Notes under the pieces: generated by a model
The model's input: only the letters and a program-made list of their open reading frames with translations
Told to the model about the DNA's origin: nothing
Database searches by the model: none
Assembly (NCBI GenBank): GCA_022511485.1
Contig: JAFLUJ010000011.1
Span: 1-24,187 of the forward strand
Source of the DNA: Oscillospiraceae bacterium
Lineage (GTDB): Bacteria; Bacillota; Clostridia; Oscillospirales; Ruminococcaceae
DNA: 24,187 nucleotides
Reading direction: 5' to 3'
Position numbers and translations under genes: made by a program
Part shown: piece by piece, positions 1 through 6,500 of the stretch
Position numbering within the stretch: the stretch's first letter is position 1
Layout of the letters: the number at the start of each line of letters is the position of its first letter

Positions 1-63
1 ATTTACAATTTAATGCTCCCGGTAAATATACAAGACAGTTTAATCAACTACTATGCATCGTAT

Positions 64-462
64 TTAAGCTGATATCGACCCTGATGCTTCAACACCTTTA
101 CTGTCCTTATAATCTTTCAATGAAAAATTAACAGCCAACGCAACTCCTTTTTTAGGAACAGTAGTTCCTGAATAATCTAGTTTGTAAGTGCCTTTTCCAT
201 TAATGGTAAGTGGACTTGTAGAATAAGATGTACAATTTACACTAACATATGCACCGCTAATATAAGTGTAAAATTGGTTTGAATTAACCGTAATATATCC
301 TTGACCTGTTGATGTTGTAGCATCAGAATCACTTAATATATTTACACTAGAAGGTGCACCATCCGCATAGCGAAGAGAATAAGCACTTGCGTTCGTTGCA
401 ACAATTGAAACTGATGCAGCACAAGCAATTAAAGCTGCTATAATTTTTTTAAACTTAAGCAT
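64..462 (-). CDS. Small secreted protein with Sec signal peptide (132 aa), unknown function
   Basis: The protein starts MLKFKK, followed by a hydrophobic stretch (IIAALIACAASVSIVA) and an ASA-Y signal-peptidase I site at about residue 27. The mature part is about 105 residues, rich in Ser, Thr, Tyr and Gly, with no Cys pair or catalytic motif that I recognise. Its alternating polar/hydrophobic pattern suggests beta strands. I chose the ATG at 462 because GGAGG lies 8-9 bases upstream and the signal peptide then begins correctly; an upstream in-frame ATG at 510 would add 16 residues with no ribosome binding site. It follows the AgrD-like gene on the same strand after 246 bases, so it may be an output or partner of the peptide system. 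That is inference from position only. A 30-base palindrome lies just upstream. I see no clear terminator between the stop and base 1. Confidence 0.8.
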   Translation of the reverse strand: MLKFKKIIAALIACAASVSIVATNASAYSLRYADGAPSSVNILSDSDATTSTGQGYITVNSNQFYTYISGAYVSVNCTSYSTSPLTINGKGTYKLDYSGTTVPKKGVALAVNFSLKDYKDSKGVEASGSISA

Positions 463-487
463 TTTATACCTCCGATTTTTTTGATAT

Positions 488-517
488 GTAACAATATGTT
501 GTACAACCATTTGTTAC
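488..517. promoter_or_regulatory. 30-bp interrupted palindrome upstream of the secreted-protein gene
   Basis: The sequence has the form GTAACAA-N3-GTTGTACAAC-N3-TTGTTAC and is symmetrical about 502/503, with 24 of 30 positions matching. It ends 26 bases before the start codon at 462. The symmetry and position suggest an operator for a dimeric or tetrameric regulator. It is not followed by a U-tract, so it is not a canonical terminator. No regulator is assigned. Confidence 0.45.
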
Positions 518-588
518 TAGGTTTAAACTGAACATTCAGAAACGTATATATCAACACCTCGCCTATCTGCTGCGAGACTATTGATACC

Positions 589-708
589 TTAAAGTTTGAT
601 CGTATCAGATTTTATCACTGCCAAACTCTGCACAGCAGGGATAAAATCCAATAACTGTTTTGCCTCAACCATTTTCAGCCCGCCTTGTTCTGATATTCCA
701 TCACAATA
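589..708 (-). other. Open in-frame segment after the agrD stop, possible gene relic
   Basis: Directly after the TGA of the AgrD-like gene, the same frame stays open for about 39 codons. It reads ...SEQGGLKMVEAKQLLDF and ends ...KSDTIKL before a TAA. An internal ATG at 672 has only a weak purine stretch ahead of it. I do not recognise the peptide. It may be a decayed reading frame or chance. The rest of 518-588 shows no gene. Confidence 0.2.
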
Positions 709-858
709 TCAGAACCTTCTCAGCTTTTTGATTTTTTCTGATTCTTTAGGCTGAAACCGCCATAAAAAGCAAGATGAATTAACAGATTTTTCTGTAAATC
801 TCATAGCAGTACGAGAAATAGCTCTAAGTACTGTTTTTTTGCTATTATTATAGTTCAT
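709..858 (-). CDS. agrD-like: AgrD-like cyclic (thio)lactone autoinducer pre-peptide (49 aa)
   Basis: This 49-residue reading frame has a strong ribosome binding site (AAAGGAGGATC, 7 bases before ATG) and its own near-consensus promoter. Its layout is that of AgrD pre-peptides: a basic amphipathic N-terminal leader (residues 1-24, with KK, R and K spaced along it), then a core around Cys30 (SSCFLWRFQPK, residues 28-38), then a charged tail (ESEKIKKLRRF). In the family, the conserved Cys forms a thiolactone with a residue four or so positions later, and the following x-Q/E-P-K marks the start of the C-terminal recognition sequence. By analogy the ring would be C-F-L-W-R, but the exact cleavage points cannot be read from sequence. 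It lies downstream of AgrC-like and AgrA-like genes on the same strand. No AgrB endopeptidase is present in the window. The call rests on motif and context. Confidence 0.75.
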   Translation of the reverse strand: MNYNNSKKTVLRAISRTAMRFTEKSVNSSCFLWRFQPKESEKIKKLRRF

Positions 859-895
859 AATATGATCCTCCTTTCCTTTTTTGCTTTACAATTTC

Positions 896-924
896 AGTTT
901 ACTTTTTTTGATAAATTTTGTCAA
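896..924 (-). promoter_or_regulatory. Sigma-A promoter of the AgrD-like gene
   Basis: On the minus strand, TTGACA (919-924), a 17-base spacer and TAAACT (896-901) form a near-consensus promoter. Transcription would start near 889, about 30 bases before the ATG at 858. It lies downstream of the agrC terminator, so the peptide gene can be expressed separately from the kinase and regulator. I saw no convincing paired LytTR-binding repeats upstream. Confidence 0.75.
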
Positions 925-956
925 GGAGGTTTACACAAAAGATAGAATTTTGCTTT

Positions 957-1001
957 AAAAAAAGAAATATGAACGCAAGCTTAATATAAAGTTCACGTTC
1001 A
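957..1001 (-). terminator. Rho-independent terminator after the AgrC-like gene
   Basis: Read on the minus strand, TGAACG (1001-996) pairs with CGTTCA (975-970). An inner stem (TGAACTT with AAGCTTG, one mismatch plus wobbles) closes a TATATT loop. It is followed by ATATTTCTTTTTTT. It begins 12 bases after the agrC stop and separates the two-component genes from the agrD-like gene. Confidence 0.65.
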
Positions 1002-1013
1002 ATCAACATTTAA

Positions 1014-2294
1014 CTATATAATTGGCAACGTAATTTCAGCTCTGAAATATTTGCTGTTATAAATTGTCATAAATACGCCTTCGTACTTCTCCACCGAAAA
1101 TTTCACACTTTTTAAACCGACACCTGAATGATTTGGCTTTGTCGAAAGTAAATTTTTATTTTCTGTTTTCAAAACCCCGTTGTAGCTGTTTTCAATATTT
1201 ATAAGAATAAAATCATTCACGCGAATTATGCTCATTTCTATATATTTTCTGCCAACAACCTTATCACATGCTTCAATAGCATTATCCCATAAATTAGCAA
1301 AAATTGCAGTTATATCGAAATCATCTACAAAGTCTATAGGAACATCTTCAGCCGACATAATTATTTCAATTCCCTTAGATTTTGCATAAGACATTTTTTG
1401 ACTTACAACAACGCTTAATATTTTATTAGAACATTTAAAGCCTCCAAATAATTCATCCATTCGATTATAAACATCTGATAAATACTGATCTTGGCTAGCA
1501 TCATTAAGCCCATTAACAACCATAAGGTGTTTTTTTATATCATGTATGATTGCTCTGGATTCCTCATACTTATGACTCATTTCGGTATAATTTGACAAGT
1601 GCATTTCATTAAGCCGTTCTGCTAATGATAATTCATATCTATACTTGTACGCTTCTGAAACCTGACTTAAAACATATGCTAAAAACAAGTTAATAAGCAA
1701 AAAACCTATCAGCAATATAAGAATATTTACACCGCCATGTCTGTTTGTTATTTCTCCTGCATAAGCGGTCACTGTCCAAATTTCAAAAAATGTCATTATT
1801 ATCATAAACGCTGCAATTTTAATTTGAACACCTTGAAAACTGATTTTCTGTATAAATGTTATATAAATTTTATAGAATGCAAACATAAGAATAATATTAA
1901 AAATATCGCTTCCAAACGTAAGTTGATTATTTGACAATATTTCATTTAATGTGTTTCCTTCAATAGCAGACCACATTGAAACAGTAATGGCATCGCTGAA
2001 TATAAACATAAACCATAATAATAAGTTATGAAGCCATATTTTTTTTATTTGTGACTCAAACAATATGATACAGACTGCGTTCACGGAAATAAAAGAATAA
2101 AACATATTTATATACGGATTCCCTATTTGATTAACGCATATCATTAGTAAAACAGCAATGAAATATCCGATTATATAGTATCTCTTTTTTTCATATTTGC
2201 ATCTATAAATATTTTTATAAAATAAAAAAATCAATAAATTAGAAATAATGGTAATTATACTTTGACTGATAAAAGATATAATTTCACAATTCAT
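1014..2294 (-). CDS. agrC-like: AgrC-like membrane sensor histidine kinase, GHKL ATPase (426 aa)
   Basis: Residues 1-210 are very hydrophobic and form about six or seven membrane helices, the usual AgrC-type peptide-sensing domain. A linker helix (about 211-245) leads to the phosphoacceptor box HDIKKH with His251. The C-terminal HATPase_c_5-type ATPase shows the N box (NLWDNAIEAC, 334-343) and the G box (GVGLKSV, 391-397). The length matches AgrC (about 430). The start ATG lies 10 bases after the stop of the response regulator, with GTGAGG overlapping that stop, so the two genes are translationally coupled. It is expected to sense an extracellular peptide and phosphorylate the AgrA-like partner. 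The adjacent AgrD-like peptide is the obvious ligand candidate, though this pairing is inferred. Codons are strongly A/T-biased compared with the conjugation genes to the right. Confidence 0.88.
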   Translation of the reverse strand: MNCEIISFISQSIITIISNLLIFLFYKNIYRCKYEKKRYYIIGYFIAVLLMICVNQIGNPYINMFYSFISVNAVCIILFESQIKKIWLHNLLLWFMFIFSDAITVSMWSAIEGNTLNEILSNNQLTFGSDIFNIILMFAFYKIYITFIQKISFQGVQIKIAAFMIIMTFFEIWTVTAYAGEITNRHGGVNILILLIGFLLINLFLAYVLSQVSEAYKYRYELSLAERLNEMHLSNYTEMSHKYEESRAIIHDIKKHLMVVNGLNDASQDQYLSDVYNRMDELFGGFKCSNKILSVVVSQKMSYAKSKGIEIIMSAEDVPIDFVDDFDITAIFANLWDNAIEACDKVVGRKYIEMSIIRVNDFILINIENSYNGVLKTENKNLLSTKPNHSGVGLKSVKFSVEKYEGVFMTIYNSKYFRAEITLPII

Positions 2295-2304
2295 ACAATA
2301 AACC

Positions 2305-3018
2305 TCACACTCTCATAAAGTTATGCAAACTTTCCTTAAATTCAATCCGCTTTTTATAAGAAAGCGGTATATCACTACCATCCTTAAGATATACTTTATC
2401 AAGTCCCTTTGCAATAGATTTCACCTGCATAAGATTTACAATATACCCTTTATGTGTATAAGTAAATTGTGATTTATCTAATTTGTCATAAATCTCATAT
2501 AAATTACCCTTAATTGGGATTTCTTCATCAAATGTTTTTATAATAATATTTCTCTGCCCTTTATATTCAAAATAAAGTATTTCATCAGTATTTTGAATAA
2601 GTTCATCGCCCGATCCGGTTCTTACTTGTATAAAATCATCACGTGTCTTTTTATCAAGTTTTTTAAAATCACGCAAAACTACTTCAATATTCTCATATTC
2701 AAACGGTTTTACAACAAAATCAAAAGCGTGAACTCTATGCGCACGTTGACTTTCGTCAGCAAAGCTCGTTATATAAACTATCGGAATAGTCATATCTCGT
2801 TCTTTTAGCAATTTGCCAACCTCTAAACCGTCAAGCCCATGCATTTTAATATCAAGAAAAACAAGATTAAATTTAACATCAGAATTGACAAGTGCTTCAC
2901 CATTGTAGAATTTATACACTTTAAATTCTATATGCTTATCAATACCAAATCTTAAAACACACGATTCAATTTTGTCAACTATGTATTCTTCATCATCACA
3001 TATTGCAATTTTCAGCAT
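2305..3018 (-). CDS. agrA-like: AgrA-like response regulator, receiver plus LytTR DNA-binding domain (237 aa)
   Basis: The receiver domain (1-125) has the acidic pair Asp8/Asp9, phosphoacceptor Asp56 (FLDIKM), the Thr/Ser switch region (IVYITSFAD) and a conserved Lys (VVKPFEY). A LytTR domain follows (about 132-235), with typical segments such as EILYFEYKGQR, FTYTHKGYIVNL and IPLSYKKR. This is the standard architecture of AgrA/ComE/VirR regulators that act in peptide quorum sensing. The start has GAGGAGG 8 bases upstream. It is first in the two-gene unit with the AgrC-like kinase. The order regulator-kinase-peptide is the reverse of the textbook agrBDCA order. Confidence 0.9.
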   Translation of the reverse strand: MLKIAICDDEEYIVDKIESCVLRFGIDKHIEFKVYKFYNGEALVNSDVKFNLVFLDIKMHGLDGLEVGKLLKERDMTIPIVYITSFADESQRAHRVHAFDFVVKPFEYENIEVVLRDFKKLDKKTRDDFIQVRTGSGDELIQNTDEILYFEYKGQRNIIIKTFDEEIPIKGNLYEIYDKLDKSQFTYTHKGYIVNLMQVKSIAKGLDKVYLKDGSDIPLSYKKRIEFKESLHNFMRV

Positions 3019-3063
3019 ACCTATACCTCCTCACTGTGCTTACAATTTTCGCCTATTTTCTCC

Positions 3064-3092
3064 ATTGTAGCACAAATTTTTTGGGAAGTAAA
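3064..3092 (-). promoter_or_regulatory. Probable promoter of the AgrA/AgrC-like genes
   Basis: On the minus strand, TTTACT (3087-3092), a 17-base spacer and TACAAT (3064-3069) match sigma-A sites at 4/6 and 5/6. Transcription would begin about 40 bases ahead of the response-regulator start. Confidence 0.5.
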
Positions 3093-3177
3093 TAGAGCCA
3101 TGAAAAAATTTCCCTATGAAATGACTAAAATGTTACACAAAATACTTAGCCCTTGGTCATATATTTTTGCCTAAATG

Positions 3178-3186
3178 TGGTATAAT
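3178..3186 (+). promoter_or_regulatory. Possible extended -10 promoter facing right
   Basis: TGGTATAAT is a perfect extended -10 sequence on the plus strand, but no good -35 lies 16-18 bases upstream. It is followed within 25 bases by a terminator, so any transcript would be about 50 bases long. This could be a small RNA, or chance in A+T-rich DNA. Confidence 0.25.
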
Positions 3187-3202
3187 AATATTAGTTTATG
3201 AT

Positions 3203-3240
3203 CTTTCGCAAAGGGTAAAAATTTGCGAAAGGATTTTTTA
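3203..3240 (+). terminator. Strong rho-independent terminator, plus-strand polarity
   Basis: A perfect 10-bp stem (CTTTCGCAAA 3203-3212 with TTTGCGAAAG 3222-3231) encloses GGGTAAAAA and is followed by GATTTTTTA. The U-tract is on the plus strand only. No plus-strand gene lies upstream in this window, so it may end a short transcript from the -10 at 3181 or stop read-through into the element from the left. Confidence 0.65.
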
Positions 3241-3252
3241 ATGTAATTGAAC

Positions 3253-3282
3253 GGCGATACCGCAGGTTTTAACGATACCGCC
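3253..3282. repeat. Imperfect inverted repeat after the last conjugative-element gene
   Basis: GGCGATACCG (3253-3262) and CGATACCGCC (3273-3282) can form a 10-bp stem with two mismatches. They also share the direct repeat CGATACCG. It lies 9 bases beyond the stop of the minus-strand gene at 3291, where an operon terminator would be expected, but no U-tract follows on that strand. Confidence 0.3.
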
Positions 3283-3290
3283 GATATTTA

Positions 3291-3518
3291 TCAAGCTATT
3301 TCTTCTTCGTCAAGCTCTCCTATTGCTGTCCTCATTTCATAACCAAAGTCTATATGCTCATTTCTCAGCTTATAGGAGAGAGTCAAAACACTTCTGAAAA
3401 GCTCCGATCTGACAGGCAGGAGCATTTCCATCTCCTCCAGTATGGAAAGAGCCTGTGCCTTGTCTCTGCAATCCAAAGACTGCAAAAGCGCCCTTTCGTC
3501 AATAGTAAGTCTACTCAT
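3291..3518 (-). CDS. Small element-associated protein (75 aa), possibly TTRAP-like
   Basis: The protein begins MSRLTIDERALLQSLDCRDKA and ends in an acidic tail (ELDEEEIA). It is predicted mostly helical, with no transmembrane segment or Cys motif. GGAGG lies 9 bases before the ATG at 3518. A longer frame reaching 3662 only overlaps the C-terminus of the upstream gene and reads a Lys/Arg-rich shadow, so I reject it. The stop of the 1258-residue gene is 16 bases upstream, indicating operon coupling. Small helical proteins of this size and position in Tn1549-like elements are often annotated as transposon-transfer assisting (TTRAP) proteins. The resemblance is in general pattern only, so the function is uncertain. 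It is the last gene of the minus-strand element operon here. Confidence 0.7.
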   Translation of the reverse strand: MSRLTIDERALLQSLDCRDKAQALSILEEMEMLLPVRSELFRSVLTLSYKLRNEHIDFGYEMRTAIGELDEEEIA

Positions 3519-3534
3519 TATTTCATTCCTCCGA

Positions 3535-6500
3535 TCATAATTTAGGCTTTTTCTGCGGCTTCGGCTTTTCCTTTTCGGGAACTGCTGTTGCTTTTTCTTT
3601 TTCGATACTTTTTTCAATAGGCTTAAATTCTTTAAGCGGCTGAAAACTAAGGTCATCAACATAATATGCCTTGTTGTCCATCACGATAACATCAGAAACG
3701 CTCATAGAATGACCTGTGAAATCTTCGGGACGGTGTAAGTTAAATTTCTCAAATATAGCTTCCAGTTTATCCACAGTTTTTTTCCCGCTGTGCAAATCAA
3801 GCATTGAAAAATCTCCGTCATAGGTTTTTTCATACCTTGAAAAATCAGGCTTTAGACCCTTTTGGGCAAGTTCTTCAAGTGATACAAACCGTATATCCCG
3901 ATTTTCTGCGCCGCCTTTAAGTTGGTAAATCTCAAAGTCAGGTGTCTTAGGCTCAGGAGATTTTTGCGGTGCTGTTTCAGTAACAGTCTGCTCCTTTGCC
4001 GGACGACTTTTTTGAATTTCCGCAGATATTTCACCAAGCGTTTGCGGGTGAACTAATTCACATTGTACTGTGTTCTTCCTGCTTTCAAATATTTCAATCA
4101 TAGCCTTTTTCGCTTCGGCTATCGTTGAAATATTGGTTTTTGCCACTGAGATCGCTCCGTCCGCCCCCATAGCACTTATTTCAAATTTGCGGTCACTTGT
4201 CTGACTGACTGCATAATACTCAACAGGCTTTTCAATTACCCCTGCTTCATTCTTACGCTCCTGCAATTTAGCTTTTGCAGCTTTCAATGCTACCTCATTT
4301 TCAAGAGAATAGGTCTTTTCCGATAATAGATCGTACTCCGATTTTGATACATCAATCTGTCCGATTTTCCCCTGGGTGTCAACATAGTCTGCATTTATTC
4401 TCGATACCTTTTCAAAAAAGTCCTTTGGTAATAAATTTGACCTTTTTACTTCATTGTCATATGAAGCGTTGTCAAGCCAGCCTATGCCCTCAACAAAATA
4501 CTCATTTACCGAGGACATATAGTGATGTGTTTCAGGAATACCTCTGTGATCGTCACGAAGCTCCACACGCTCACTGGAATAAAGGAACTTATCATCATAA
4601 ATTGACGGTAATTTTGCTTCGGGAGCAAGCTCCAATTCCTTTATCTGTTTACGAGCCTCATTAATAAATCCCTCAAGCACCGCAGGGTGTGTCTGGAAAA
4701 CAGGAGCATACTGCCTTTGTGGTACATCAATGCCTTTAGCCCACTCCTTATTTGCCGGAGAAATTCTATTGTCATAATCGTGATTAACAACATATTCAGC
4801 TAAAGCCCTGCTGACCTGTTCTGTGCCATAGTCCTTTATTACCGAAGCTGCCGCCTTATCCAAGTGATAACGATACAACTCAAAGTTACTTTCGGATATT
4901 GCATTGTCAATGGCTTTTGCGATATTAGCGGGCTTTTTTACGGCAGGAGCAGTATTATCCCGATCATAACTTGCCTTGACCTTTTCAACCGCAGCTTCAT
5001 ATTTAGGAATGTCAGCCTTATTTATAGTAATAGTGGTGACTGTTCCTTTTTTCATACCGCTAAACTTTACACCGTCCTCATCAAGCTGTTTTGCAATATT
5101 CTCAGCGTGACGGTTTTTCAGGTCAGTGAAATATTTCAGTTCCGACTTATCGCCCAACTCTGTATAAGGAGTATTTCCGATAACATTGGACTGTACCTCG
5201 GCAGACTTGTCCTGTTCAGGCAAGTTTTCATTCAATGAAGCTTTATCCTGATTGTAGCTTGCCTTTACCTTTTCAGCCGCAGCTTCATAAGCGGGAATGT
5301 CAGCTTTATTGATCGTTATGGTAGTATCAAACCTCTTTTTCATACCGCTGAATTTTATACCGTCAGCTTCAAGCTGCTTGGCAATATTTTCAGCGTGACG
5401 ATTATTCAATTTTCTGTAATACTGCAATTCCGATCTGTCGCCTAATTCCGTGTATGGCGTATTTCCTATGAACGGATTAGGCGTGTCATTTCCGTCCTGC
5501 AAAGCTTCTTCTGCCCTGCTCTGCTCATATCCTGCAATTACCTTTCTGACAGCGTTATCGTATTTTGGAATATCTTCCTTATTAATGGTAATAGTAGTAG
5601 TCCATTCTTCTTTAACACCGCTGTACCTAATACCGTCCTCGTCAAGCTGTTTTGCAATATTTTCAGCGTGACGGTTTCTGATCTTATCATAAAATTGCAG
5701 TTCGGACTTATCTCCTAATTCACGGTATGGAGTATTTCCGATATTCTCTTTTGGCTTTTCAATCTTAGGATTTTCAAATTCAAGCTGTGCAGTATACTGA
5801 TATTCAGACAGATAAATCTTTGCCGTATCAGGAGCATTTGCAATGTCCTCACGGTTTTCCACCATAACACCGTCAATAAATACGTCCAAATCCTTGTCCC
5901 ACATTTCCAGAGCAACTTCCTTAGAAACGGGTATCAGATTTTTGTTCTGTTCAGCGGTCAAATCTGCACTTGGCTCTTTTTCAATGCCAAAATATCCGTC
6001 AAAGCCCTCAATGTCTGAACGGTCAAGAGCCTGTCCCTCTGTATTGTCGGGATAAAGCAGATATACAGCTTCGCCCCTGTCAAACGCTTCGAGGGCAGCT
6101 TCCTTTGTATCAATAGGTGTCATATAAGTAAAATCGTAACCATAGCTGTCACGCTGTTTCTGAATGACCTCCATATCACTTACAAGCTGTACTGTGTCAT
6201 AAATATCATCGTGATCTCCTGCAAATTCAAGGATTTTTTCGGTATCCTCCGGCGAAAAAGTTACACCTCTGTCAGCGCAGTCCTCAATCAGAAATTCAGC
6301 TTTTTGGATATTGTTAAGTTCTTCATCGGATAATTTTTCGTCCATTGAAAGATTACGCTTCTGCATTTTGAGCAGTTCCGATTCAATTTCGTCAGAAATA
6401 GCCTTTGCCGCAGACTGTATTTTCTGCAAAGCGTCCTTTAGCTGTTCAAGCTGTTTACCATCGCTCCAGGAAGCTATGTAAGGGAATGAATACTCCGAGG

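Noticed and set aside
463..1013. Degraded agrB around the AgrD-like gene
   Set aside because: Neither strand shows polytopic membrane segments or the His/Cys protease motif of AgrB in this interval.
3203..3240. Terminator of the minus-strand element operon
   Set aside because: The U-tract lies on the plus strand only; on the minus strand the hairpin is followed by ATCATAAAC.
3852..4037. 61-residue Lys/Arg-rich minus-strand frame inside the ArdC-like gene
   Set aside because: Unlike the nested tnpV, it has no ribosome binding site and no family motif; it is a frame-shifted shadow.
4957..5742. CRISPR-like array
   Set aside because: Repeat units are about 230 bp, protein-coding and in frame, with no short identical repeats or unique spacers.
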